Of a stretch of DNA of 64,000 nt, positions 38,579-52,513 are shown one piece after another (within the stretch, counting starts at the first letter, position 1; the number at the start of each line of letters is the position of its first letter). The DNA is taken from NCBI GenBank assembly GCA_033980235.1, contig CM067069.1, positions 18,375,650 to 18,439,649 on the forward strand. Direction: 5' to 3'. This DNA is from Diadema setosum (taxonomy: Eukaryota > Echinodermata > Echinoidea > Diadematoida > Diadematidae). Position numbers and translations under genes: made by a program. The notes under the pieces are model-generated. The model had not been told where the DNA came from, made no database searches, and was given only the letters and a program-made list of their open reading frames with translations.

Positions 38579-41500
38579 GTATGTTACAGCAATGCTTTGC
38601 TGAAGCCTGTTCCTTTCATTATTATACTGTTTCACTCTGTGTTTATATGCAATTTCTCACTACCCCACTCCTGCCCCTATCCCCTACCCCTCTCCCCTAC
38701 CCCATCCCTTACCCCATCCCTCCCCCTCCCATCTAGTCCTTCCCACCTCATCCTTTACCCAGTTCGGTTTTCTCTCTCGCAGTGGTCCCTCACCTTGCCT
38801 GTTCCCCTGCATCCTCTGCCCCCCTCTGTCACTCGCAGTGTGAATGAACGGAAGTGACCTACTTTAGGCCAACAGAGGGCGCCATACCCAGTATGCCAGT
38901 GGTTCCGTATAAACCATGGGATACCCCACCATGCATAGTAATATCGCACACACATGTATGTGTGTACATGTACAAAGTCAAAGACACAGAAGTCTTGTGA
39001 AGTCAAGTTTGATCCATCAAATTCGAAGTTAAGTTTCAGACTGAAACTGCAAAGTAGAGTTGAGTACCATGATATATTTCTCATTCAAAGAGATTCATAA
39101 ACTTTTTGTGAATCTGTCATCAAGGGAACCACAGTGCGATAAAATTTGCTACTCTCATAGAAGGGCACATTTACTTTACAAGACTAACCAATGCCTAATT
39201 GTGGGTCTTCATTAACCCAGAAAATAACGATTGCTGTGATTTATGGATGTATTTGTTTTGATAGGGGACTTCTATTGATAGCTTGAGTAATGGTAATCTT
39301 AAATGTAAGGAACAGATACAGATTAAAAAAAAAAAAAGTGCCTTGTATGATAGCATTACGAAATCCCTTCCCCCGAAGGAAGATGACCGCAAAAAATTTG
39401 TAAGCCAAAACATTTCCCTCGATATTTGTTCAGACCTCATTTCTTCTTTGGGACCGAAAGGGAGTAACGCAATTACTCACAAAATTACAGTGAAAGGACA
39501 ACTATAAATGGAATGAGCCCCTCCCATCCTCCCCCCCCCCCCCTCCTGAAATTAAAAAGAAAGGCAAAACAAAACCCAAGAAGAAGTATAAATGGTGACA
39601 GTAATTCTACATCTTGTTGTGGAAGCAGTTTAATTTGTAGAGAAGGGGGAGCAATGTCAGACAGGGAGACAGGTTAAGATGATCTCTGACAACTGTTAAA
39701 TCCCTCTTGATCACATGCGTCTCAGACCTGCTCCTTTCTCTCCTTTTACGATTTCTCCGTTTTGACTGTGTATCGCCCTCACTGTTGAGACGCTTAATCT
39801 CTTTTCCCCCCATTCTCACCCTCCCCAGCAGATACTTGCCTATGATTTTTGTTTTTTTGGTCCTTTTTATCTAAGGGGCATCCTAAGGCAAGCCCTCTGC
39901 TTACTTCAGACACTGGAGAATTAATCTGGATTTGGCCTGAAACGTCTCCAAGTATATCAGACAGTTTTGAGAGATAGATAGAGAGAGAAAAAAAAATAGT
40001 CTTTTATTTTAAGCCTCCCTTTCTACCAGCCTTTATAGATATCAATGAAGTCAATTCTTTGCCTTGTGATATCAGAGGGAAAACATCTTTCAGCAATTTG
40101 CATTTGGCAATTTTCTCTAGTGCAGGGATTGTTGAAAAACTGATTTAGGATGTCTGCCAGGAAATTGTTATCTATTCTAATTAGCGGCATTGTATTTTGT
40201 CGGTTCGGCATGGCGCGCGGTTTGCTGATGGTGATGTGCGCCTTGAGATGGAAGGCGACCTGTCGCTAGGAGAGGAAAATTTCGTGACGGTGCATGGCTG
40301 AGCAACTCAAACAGAGAATGAAACTAATGCGTAGACTCAGTGATGTCTTATCCACGCGTGCACTTCTGTGGTAAGAGGAAAAAGTGTGAGCCTAAGACTC
40401 GCAAGATAAATGAATGATCTGATCATTGCAAGTCGGATGATTAGGGAAGTGTGTTTGTGTGTACGCGTGTCTCATCTGTTGTGATGATGTAAATGTTGAC
40501 GCGCTTTCTCTCATACTTTGGATTTCCTTTGATAGTTCTTGCAGTCATTTGAATGATGAAAAAAAATGCGCCTCCACATGGTGATGGATTAAACAGGACG
40601 TTTTTTTAATGTAAACCCATGCCTTGTGGCAAAGACGCGATGAATACCCCCTTCCCCCACCTCCCCCCCCCCTTCCCAATACGCACAGCCAAACTGGTCA
40701 TTTCAAGTGGAAGTTCGGCCATTGACCCCTCCATCTACAAAATTTTACGCCACAACGCCGGATCTCGGACCCCGCACACTTCACCATCAATTAGTCCCAC
40801 CATCTTACAGTCAACCATATTTTGCCCCCGCTCACTTTCTTCTCTCCCCTCTCGTTTTCTTATTTTTTTTCTTCAGTTTTTCTCTTTCATCTATGTTGTC
40901 GCGGCTGAGTAAGATGAATACCTACCCCTCCCCCCTCTTTTCTCTCTTCTTTGTGACTTGTGTGACTAATTTCACAACCCTCAAAGCTATGATTATTTCA
41001 TAACAGCAGGAAAAGCTGCTGCAAGCCATTCCAAGTGTAACATTCTGCATTCTCTCTCTCCCTCTCATTTTTTTTTTCTCTTCCCGAGATTTCTCGCCCT
41101 GCTGGTACGTTCCTCCTATTTTCACCTGCCTACACAGAGATTTCGTAGTCTTCTTCTTCTCTTTCCCTCTCTCTCTCTCCCTCCCTCTCTCCCCCTCTCT
41201 CTCATTCTTGTTGGAACAGGACAACGACATAACGTGCGCGTTGCTCCGCGGCCGCGAATCGGCGGGTTTCGCTAACGCATGCAGGATCTTGAGGGATTGT
41301 CAAATAAAGTGGATAAAGATTGGCCTAATGAGCGCTAATCCATCACAATACACCTACCAATAACAGTGCGGTTAGGCAAGCCCTTCGTGCTGTTGCATAA
41401 TTTACTAGCTGCCTCTTCCTTCCCTGCCCCCCCCCCCCCATTCCCCCACTGCCCCAGACAGAGATATACCCCCCCTTTTCCCCTTGATGGATATATCGTA

Positions 41501-42002
41501 TATTTCTCATCCATGCGTGGTTAGAAAAAACTGTGTCACCCATGCAACTGTTTCATTGAGGCAAATCATATACATGGTAAAAATCGTCTGCGATTACCAC
41601 TAGCTGTTTGTGTGGGTTTTTTTTGTGTGTGTGTCTCTGTGTGTGTGTGTGTGTTTATGTATGAGTATGTCTGTGCATATGTGTGAATCACTGAGTGTAT
41701 GTTTGCAGAGGGATAAAGAAAAATCCACATGGAGTGTGTCATTAGAAATGATGACATGTGTTTCTGATTCTGTCAGCATGGTATCTTTATACGGTGTATA
41801 ATATTTGCATCACTCTGACAATTGAGAGTCATAATCATTGTCTGAATAGTGTTTGGATATGATATGCTCATTTACAACCTTGTTGTTACAATATTCTTAG
41901 TTTCCAGCTATATTATCGCCCTCATAATCACTGTGCTTCTCAAGTAGAATTATTATTTGTGACAAGGATCATCTCATCATCTGGTCTTCAACAGAATCAG
42001 TA
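38579..42002. other. Non-coding intron before the first visible PBX exon
   Basis: CCCTACCC-type pyrimidine tract at 38655-38740. 39990-40280 is a unique block with TAAT-core sites and a CpG-rich end. (TCTC)n occurs at 41160-41205, a C run at 41429-41439, and (GT)n at 41617-41655. No exon recognised. Confidence 0.55.
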
Positions 42003-42330
42003 TCATCATCATCATCATCATCATCACCATCATTGTCATCATCGTCATCGTCATCATCTCCATCATCACCATCATCACCATCATCACCATCATCTCCATC
42101 ATCACCATCATCACCATCATCACCATCATCATTACCATCATCATCGTCATCATCACCATCATCACCATCATCACCATCATCACCATCATCATTACCATCA
42201 TCATCGTCACCATCATCACCATCATCACCATCATCATTACCATCATCATCGTCATCATCACCATCATCACCATCTTCACCATCATCACCATCATCATCAT
42301 CAATCTCAATCTCATCCTCATCCTCAGATT
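42003..42330. repeat. CAT/CAC/CGT trinucleotide minisatellite
   Basis: About 300 nt of ATC/ACC triplets arranged in a higher-order pattern: CACCATCATCACCATCAT blocks alternate with CATTACCATCATCATCGTC blocks at roughly regular spacing. It ends about 140 nt before the acceptor of the first visible PBX exon. Confidence 0.95.
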
Positions 42331-42467
42331 ATTCAATGTTCAATTTCCTCCTCATAATTCTTCAAATTGCACCTGTTAGTTTATGAACTCATGACTGCAG
42401 GGTGATACTTATTATCGTAGATGTGCACATTCACGAAACCTTCCATACTTTCTCCGTTATCTTCCAG

Positions 42468-42718
42468 TCTTGAGCATCCGCGGTGCGCAGGAGGAGGAGC
42501 CGCCAGATCCGCAGCTGATGAGGCTAGACAACATGCTGATAGCGGAGGGCGTGGCCGGACCTGAGAAGGGAGGCGGTTCGGCGGCTGCGGCGGCTGCGGC
42601 AGCCGCGTCCGGAGGCGGGCTGGGCCAGCCGGAGAACGCCATCGAGCACTCGGACTACCGGGCCAAGCTGGCCCAGATCAGGCAGATCTACCACACGGAG
42701 CTGGAGAAATACGAACAG
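42468..42718 (+). CDS. pbx: PBX exon: alanine tract and start of PBC-B (equivalent to human PBX1 exon 3)
   Basis: 251 nt; acceptor cttccag, donor CAG/gtgagg. The exon opens with two bases completing a split codon (V expected, as in KTV-LSIRG of PBX) followed by 83 codons. It reads [19 protein letters not shown], then [16 protein letters not shown], nine alanines coded by mixed GCN codons, a Gly-rich spacer, and the first PBC-B helix ([20 protein letters not shown]). The nine-alanine run has the same length as I recall in human PBX1. The PBC region mediates MEIS/PREP binding and corepressor contacts in known family members. The exon start corresponds to PBX1 residue 89, the junction used in the human E2A-PBX1 fusion (established knowledge). 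No start codon belongs here: this is an internal exon. The upstream exon ending in CEIKEKT was searched for by eye and not found. Confidence 0.96.
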
Positions 42719-45351
<2,633 letters not shown>

Positions 45352-45426
45352 TGAGTTTTTGGCCTATAATCAGTTTCCAATTCTTACACAGTAAAAGAAT
45401 AAACACACACAAAGAAATCCCCCAAA

Positions 45427-45836
45427 CTAGAAAAGCACTCTGAGAGCGCAGACCTCCACCAAGCAGCTGCTTTCCACCGATGATCTTGCTCTTCCATAGA
45501 GATCAGTGATTTCCACCCATACATATGCATGGTGAAAAATCGCCCGATTTCTCAATATATAGAAGCCTTTTCTTACGTCATAAACCCTCCCAAGTTCATT
45601 GACCCTACCTGCCAAAATATCGAAAATCCTTCATAAAATCCATAAAAATTTTCGGATCACTACCAAGATTTAATCAGCTGTTCCTTGTGTCATTCTGAAC
45701 CTATCCTGCAAGTTTCATCCAGATCCATACACAAAACTTTTTGAGTTATTTTGCACATGGACATACAAACAAACAAACAAACAAACAAATGGTAATGAAA
45801 ACATAACCTCCTCTCTCTCGTGGTGGAGGTAGCAGG
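45427..45836. mobile_element. Interspersed repeat with (CAAA)n tail, possibly non-LTR retrotransposon 3' end
   Basis: The block runs from CTAGAAAAGCACTCTGAGAG through CCTCCACC to a (CAAA)n stretch (45769-45788) and ends GGTGGAGGTAGC, complementary to the early CCTCCACC. Similar fragments ending in (CAAA)n are common in invertebrate genomes next to RTE-like elements, by my recollection. No reverse transcriptase sequence is present here. Confidence 0.45.
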
Positions 45837-47412
45837 TCATAATGCAAAACAACATCGATCAGCACTAACCAAAAGCCCTGCCTTGATTTGAGAAAGTGAA
45901 TCAAATTTGTACAGATCTTTGACCGAGTGATACAGAGCAGTGAGTAAGAATGTAGATATTTTTGTTCAACCACATCTTCACCAGATGTTAAAAGAGTAAG
46001 AACACTTTTAATTTTGTAGCACAGTGATGACACTACAGCATCACAAATGGATGAACTGCTGATATGATCAAACTTGTGTAAAAATCCTGCGACTATAATA
46101 TTGTGCGAATTAGTGTTACTGTTCGTGTCTGCACTAGAGTATATTAGTGAAACTCAATTTGTATCTGATCCTTCATTCTGCAACGTAGAAAGATATGGTG
46201 TAGATCAAACTTGTGTGACCCGCTCATTGGCTGCTGCTTTTGAGTTTTTGATTTGGTGAAAGTCTTGCTCGAATTCGTCATGGAGTCCTTGTGACGTTCA
46301 AGGCAACAGAAATTAAGCAGCTGATGTCATTAACTGAATCAAACGTGAGAGAAAGAAAAGAAGTTACATGTGCTTGCCTTACCAAGTTTTTTTTTAACCT
46401 CTTCTTTTAGCTTGTTTACCATGAGAAATTGTCAATTTTTAATGAGTGTACTGTCAAGAAATATATGAATATAATTTCCCTTTCTTAATATCAATATTAA
46501 ATAATTTAGTGCTGCAGTGATAGTATCAAATTATGTATATGTTGTATGTTTCTAGCTGTGTTGTAATATTTCCCATTGTGCCATGAGATGTGATTTGCAC
46601 AAAATGGTGTCATCAGCAACATCTAAGAAGACACTGGACTGCACTCTACACACAGAGGGCGCTGTTTCTTTAAAGTGGTGCAACCATCCACTCATTTTGT
46701 TGTTAGATTTTTGTCAACAAGGAACTCACTACATAGAGATGAAAAGTCTCCTAGATTCTGCTGGAGACTTCCTGAAAACTGAAATATCTCTTAATGTCCT
46801 GAGGGAATATAAATGGCTGCATGATTTGGGATTTGATTTTGTTTTTCAAAGTCATTTCCTGATTTCTGTCTAGAATGTCCCTGATTTTTATGTGTGACTG
46901 TCAGCAGTCCTAGACTATTTTTTAACTCGTACTGTTTTCTTCTCATGAAGTATGTATGAGAATGGTATATTGTTAGTTCATGTTTGTAAGTTTCAGGTTT
47001 CATAGATTCATCATACAATGTAATCCTAATTTGTTTACTTACAGCACATGTATACAACATACTTGTAGCTTAGCAATATGCTTTCTCTTTATTTGACTCT
47101 GCATCATGCTTTTTACAGGCAGGTAGAACTGGAGAAATTATCATACAAATGAAAGAATATGTCATGAATTCCAGTTAACACTGGAAGAAGAGTATCCCAA
47201 TGTGTAGACTTATTTATAGATTATTGAAATTTGCTTTGCATTGTATTTTGTTATCTTATAGCAGTCTATTACTTTTCCCCACGCTACGATGTACCACTCT
47301 GAAAACTCTTCCAAAAAAATTTTTAGAAAGTAAGAAATGTGTATTGAATTGAATCATTGACCCAAATGGTACTAGTTCTCAAGGTTAAACTTGCCCCTGT
47401 GATAATACACCT

Positions 47413-47426
47413 GTCACCATGACAAC
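47413..47426. promoter_or_regulatory. RFX X-box-like sequence
   Basis: GTCACCATGACAAC matches 13 of 14 positions of the X-box consensus GTNRCC-N2-RGNAAC. It is in a PBX intron, 77 nt upstream of the homeodomain exon. Sequence match only. Confidence 0.25.
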
Positions 47427-47440
47427 ACGCACACCTTTGA

Positions 47441-47665
<225 letters not shown>

Positions 47666-48160
47666 TGAGCCCTCCAAACATTTTTTTCTCCTAAACCGAT
47701 GCCAGGGACTTCGGGGAGGGTACATAAGACTATGGGGTTTTCTGTGCCAATCAGTGCTCATAGCACACAAGGGGTTAATGGGTCTGGAGGTCATACAGCA
47801 TGTTGACCTGGTCCTCGGAATGCTCTCTGAACCACAGAAAAATGAGACAACCCTTATAGATTATAGAGGGTAAAAAAAAAATAAATAAATAACTCCCTGT
47901 CCACAAAGTGAAACTGACAAAAAAAAAGTTCACATCCATTCACATTCAAGGTTTGCAAATGAGAAGGACTATTGATATGCTTTATGTTTTCAAACTTTTA
48001 TCTGCTTATAATTTTTTTCCAACTTATCATATCAAAGTAAAAAAAAAAAAAAATCAGTTTGTTATCACCATCTTATTTAGTGCTAAAGAGTGTTGTTGGA
48101 TCACATACTGGGGAAAAATATGTGTTGATGGTATTTGATACTAGTTTTTGAGCTCCATTG

Positions 48161-48263
48161 AAGTTGTCTAAGTGAAAATTATTTTCACTTAGACAACTTT
48201 GTTGTCTAACAGACAACTTTGTTGTCTAACAGAAACAAAGCCCTTTGTTATGGCTTTGTTTCT
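48161..48263. repeat. Cluster of four perfect inverted repeats
   Basis: 48161-48199 is a perfect 19-bp inverted repeat with a 1-nt centre. 48191-48230 is a 20-nt unit (AGACAACTTTGTTGTCTAAC) repeated twice in tandem, each copy itself a 7-bp-stem hairpin. 48231-48263 is a perfect 12-bp stem (AGAAACAAAGCC / GGCTTTGTTTCT) with a 9-nt loop. All stems abut or overlap. Confidence 0.95.
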
Positions 48264-49236
48264 GGTTTTTTGTCGTTGTTGTTTTTTTCTACACGAATAG
48301 ATTTACTGGAAATGAGACTAGTATCTCCTCCTGTACACAGATTATGCTATGAAGGGAGAATATTCTGTAGGTTAATACTTTCTAAATCAGATCATGGCGA
48401 TCAATTTTTCAGCAATCGTATTTTCACTGCCACGCAATCCCTTTGAGCTAGTGACATTTATCTCCCCCTCACATTCTCTCAATAACTAATTGCTTTTGAG
48501 AAAAGAATGTCATAACCTTGTGAATCCAATATGTGCCAACTAATCAGCCATTCTTCACATATACTTGTCTCTTTTTCAGTTTCATTATATATCTTTTTTG
48601 TTCATTTAGAGTAGAATTTTATTTCTTTCCTTTTTTTTTTTTGAGTGAAAGCATTCAATCTCTTCACCATCTATAATAATTTCATTGTCATTTGACTTCT
48701 TGGGATTGATGTGTGTGGAAAGGAAATTAGTTTTAGAAGAGTCATTCGATGTTTTTAAAGAATTTACGAAATTCTTGCTTTTTCCTCTGGATATCAATAA
48801 CAATCAGTATTCATCCAATCTGACTTCAATCCAAAATGAAAAAGCAGGTGACATTGGTTTATGAGGTTTTTGATTTTCTCACATCCCCATGAAACACCAT
48901 ACTTCAGGATTAGCATTTTTGTTGTCACCAGCCTGTCTGGAGCACATTTAAAAGGGGAAAGTGATAACATTTGACCCATTTTAGGATAATGTAATTAGAG
49001 ATATTGTGAAATGAATATTGAAAACTGTCCAAAGACTGCCCTCAGAATTGTTCAGCAGTATATTTTATATCTGGGAATGGCTTAAGATTGCTCTTTGCAT
49101 ATGAGATATTGAGTGTTTGTGCTGTGATTGTTAGAACAGGGGCAGACACAACCAGTGAACAGCATGTTTCTGTAGGCAATGGCTTTATTCGTGATTGAAT
49201 CGGCGTATGCCTTATCACGTGACTAGTAATAGTCAG

Positions 49237-49570
49237 CAAACGCAGAGACTCCAACCCCAAGCACCTTCTGATCTGGAGATTCTCCCGCCTGAAACCCCTA
49301 GCAAACGGGAGACTCCAACTTGATGTGCGTGAAGTGCAAAGTTCCTGTGGCCGGGGTCCAGCTCTAGGGATCTAGATGTTATCTCATGCTATCTAAGGCT
49401 TATTTTGAAACATACGATGACACTAAGTAAGAAATCATTTCAAGCGGGAGAAATTAACTCTCAAGCGGGAGAAATTAAATCTCAAGCGGGAGAACAGGAA
49501 ATTTTACAAAAATGGGCTTTCGGCGGGAGACCTCCCGTCGAAAGCGGGAGAGTTGGAGTCTCTGCAAACG
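49237..49570. mobile_element. Complete MITE with 6-bp target duplication
   Basis: Perfect 13-bp terminal inverted repeats (CAGAGACTCCAAC / GTTGGAGTCTCTG) bound a 322-bp element at 49243-49564, flanked by the direct repeat CAAACG (49237-49242 and 49565-49570). Inside are three copies of CAAGCGGGAGAA and the inverted pair GGGAGACCTCCCG. Superfamily unassigned. Confidence 0.85.
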
Positions 49571-49727
49571 ATATCAACCAGATACAATGTGCTATATGAG
49601 GAAGATGGATATTAAACATATTGTATGTCAGAGACATTTTGGCACATGTGTGTGTGTGTGTGTGTGTGTTTTATGGTTTTCCTAGCAATGTAATACACCA
49701 AAGTCTTTACTTTATTTCCCGTTCAAG

Positions 49728-50048
49728 GTTTCCAACTGGTTTGGCAACAAGCGAATTCGCTACAAGAAGAACATCGGCAAGGCCCAAGAAGAAGCCAACC
49801 TCTATGCTGCAAAGAACGCCGCCTCGGCGGTCTCGAGCGTCAACCCGTCCAGCCAATCGCAGGCCTCGGCCGGCTCGCAGGAGGGCCAATCACCGGGCAC
49901 GCCCACCTCGGGCTCGGGCGGGGGCGGGGGCTATGGCATGTCGTCGGGCGGGAGCATGATGGGCGCCGGCGGGCAGGAGTACATGGGCATGCAGAACGGG
50001 GACAGCTACCAGCTGCCAAATCAAGTGGGTGCCAACGTTCAGTCCCAG
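49728..50048 (+). CDS. pbx: PBX exon: homeodomain helix 3 and Gly/Ser-rich linker
   Basis: 321 nt, 107 codons, phase 0 at both ends; acceptor gttcaag, donor CAG/gtattg (the weakest donor of the set). It begins with recognition helix [18 protein letters not shown], containing W48, N51 and the PBC-specific Gly50 (homeodomain numbering) and the second known nuclear localisation signal [20 protein letters not shown] follows, matching fly Exd rather than human PBX1 (F and I at the two variable positions). Then comes a Ser/Gln-rich stretch and a glycine/methionine-rich low-complexity linker, ending in the conserved NGDSYQ...QVGANVQSQ block. The linker codons are almost all G/C-ending. If the intron were retained, the frame would run on about 28 codons to a stop near 50134. 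Confidence 0.96.
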
Positions 50049-52375
50049 GTATTGAGATGTGTGAGGTGTGAGGATAGGGTTCCCCTCTCTCTTTCTTCTT
50101 CCATACCATTAAAAGGTTTACAAAAGTTAGATTAACTTTGGCATAAAAACAATACTATGAGCTTCTTTGAAAAGCACAATGGTTATGGACTCTTTATTCT
50201 TGAATTCTTTTTCTAACCAAAATATTTATGTATTCATTTTGTGTGTGGCAGAGAAAGGACAATGGGTTAGAGTTAGATAGAGAGTTTTTTTTTTTCCTGG
50301 CAGAATAAAACATTTAGATGAGTGGGCGTCTCAGGTGTCAATTATGCATGTGAAGTGTGCAGTGATACTAACTTTTTGAAGAAGTTTAAGGCTTTGGCGA
50401 ATGATCAAGTAGTTGACAAAATGTTTGACTTAATCACTTTAGAGTTGTGTTTGTTGCAAGCAGAAACTTGTGTGTGATTAAAGGGTTTAGTAAAAAGTGC
50501 TAATATAAATTCAGATTTGATTTTTTTTTAAAATCTTCCCGTTACATTGTAAGATTTGTCTTGATGCCCTCAAAAATACATTTGAAATTGGTAGGATAAT
50601 GTAAACAGCTGCTTTTGTATTTGCCCTGGAAATTTTGTTTTAAACCCTTACACGAGATTTGTGTCACTTTGTCGTGGGGGTTGAAAAGTCATGCTTTATC
50701 TGCACCGGATCGTGAGGGTTTTTTGTTTTGTTTTTTTGTGGCAGATCACCCGAATCATGAATGAATCTCTTTAAGATTTATCGAAGGAAAGGATGTGGGC
50801 ATCATTATGGAGGTGGAAATTCTCACTTTTGATGGCTTATAAAAGAGGCGTTCATCCCCCCTTGCTTAGGTAGAGCACGCCAATTGGGTCCGTATGATTG
50901 CGTTTGAAATTAAGATGAGGGGAGAGTGTGATGGTGGTGCTTGTTGCTATGCATGGAATTTTGAGCGGTAAATCGCGGGAGAATTAAGCGCTCCACTTAT
51001 GTCACGACACATATATTACCATTAGCCCCCATTTTAGGTGTGATTGGTTTTTTGGTGTTTGTGTGTTTGTTTGTTTGTTTTTCATTTTGCTTGGACCAGT
51101 TTGTGATGTCTAGAAACCTTCACCCTCACTTCTGTTACACCTGTATGCAATATGGCAGCCTTTTGCAGTGGCATCATTTTTCCCATGAATATTTCAAGCT
51201 GCCATTTGCATGCTTTTAGAGTGTCCTTCTAAATGATAATGTTCCATGATGCGGCGATATGCCGGTAAATCAGAGATAACGCATTGCCCGGGGCGTGCAG
51301 ATTTCAGAGCTCATTCCATCACCCTTCTTCCCGCCGCGCACTATATGCAAGCGATCTGTCGCGGGAGCACCAGAGCTCGTCAAGATCACCCCGCCCTCAC
51401 CCTTTGTTCGTTCTTTCGTTCATTCATTCATTGCCCACATCGCTCCTGTTCTTCTTTACATTTCTCATCCATAATGAGACAAGGAGAGGAGACATTAAAA
51501 GATAGTGATGGCTGAAATGGTATGCATTGTCCCAGTTCTGCCGAAAGGGGTCCCCACAGATGTGTGCACAGATTTGGAAGGACTTACATCCTTCTGCCTT
51601 GAAACCAGTAAATTGCCTCTCATTGCACGTACTATGTATATTGCATTAAACTGTGCAGCATTTGATACACTGCATTTCAAATGCTTATTATTTCTGTCAT
51701 TTTCTTCCCATCTCACCCTTTCCCCATCTCTGCATCCTTACCTTATTGACACTTCCTGCCTTTTGCCCTTCAACCATATGCCTCTCTCTCACTCCTACAT
51801 CTTTATGAAACTCTTGACACCTAAAATGTATTGCATTCTCTTTTTTAAATATTCATTTCTTTCTCTCTTCCGCCACTCAATCTCTTACATCTCTCATTCT
51901 TCACTTTATTTCCCTGCATTCCAACTCTTTATTTCATCCACCCATTCCCCCTCCCAAACTGTCTCCGCTTTGCTAATTCTTCTTCCTATTGATTCCCCAT
52001 AATGAATACTGTCTATTCCTCTGCCCTGGTATCATGTCATTATCCTACTTCTACCCCCCCCCCCCCCCTTACCCCCTTTGCAAACTCTATCATACAAATC
52101 TCCAACTCACAACTCACCCCTGTGCACCCCTCGACTAACCACACCCACAACCTCCTCTGTGTCTTAACTCACTTTTTCATCTTTTCTTCCCCCTCCTTTT
52201 ACTCCTCCCCTTCTATCTGTCTGCTCCACCCCTCACCTTCTTTCCTTCTCTGTCAATAATCATGCATATTTCCTGTTCTTGTCTCTTTTCTGATCTGACT
52301 CCTCCCTCCCCCATTTTCCTCTCTCCTCCTCCTCCTCCTTACTCTCCCCTCCACCCACCCACCCCCGATATCCAG
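50049..52375 (+). other. PBX intron (2327 nt)
   Basis: GT-AG, phase 0. Its last ~700 nt (51690-52375) are strongly pyrimidine-rich, giving long chance frames rich in Ser/Pro/Leu. 51240-51420 is a GC-richer unique block. No other exon seen. Confidence 0.92.
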
Positions 52376-52513
52376 GTGGCCAGTTTGAGGCAAGTCATAT
52401 CACAGACCGGTAGCTACAGCAGCGACAGCCTGCCTCCGCACTCCCAGCCGCCGTCCATCTACAACACCCCTTCCCTGGGCCAGTACCCGTCGGGGCGGGC
52501 TAGCGGGGACATG
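52376..52513 (+). CDS. pbx: PBX exon: conserved ISQTG C-terminal segment
   Basis: 138 nt, 46 codons; acceptor gatatccag after a long pyrimidine tract, donor ATG/gtaggt. It encodes VASLRQVISQTGSYSSDS followed by a Pro/Ser-rich tail (LPPHSQPPSIYNTPSLGQ) ending SGRASGDM. This matches the vertebrate segment V-TLR-VISQTGGYSD, which lies in the alternatively spliced exon separating PBX1a from PBX1b. The end is less certain than the start. The donor at 52514 is moderate, and reading through it gives VGAT and a stop at 52526-52528, so a short alternative 3' end is possible. The usual PBX1a-like ending (..SVHSDTSN) is not encoded nearby and probably lies beyond position 64000. Confidence 0.9.

Noticed and set aside
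41959..42386. His-rich, Ser/Pro-rich and Met-rich frames
   Set aside because: Three readings of the same CAT/CAC minisatellite.
51505..52002. 165-codon + frame in the last coding intron
   Set aside because: Its length comes from the long pyrimidine tract before the acceptor at 52376 (Ser/Leu/Pro-rich). It is intronic to PBX.
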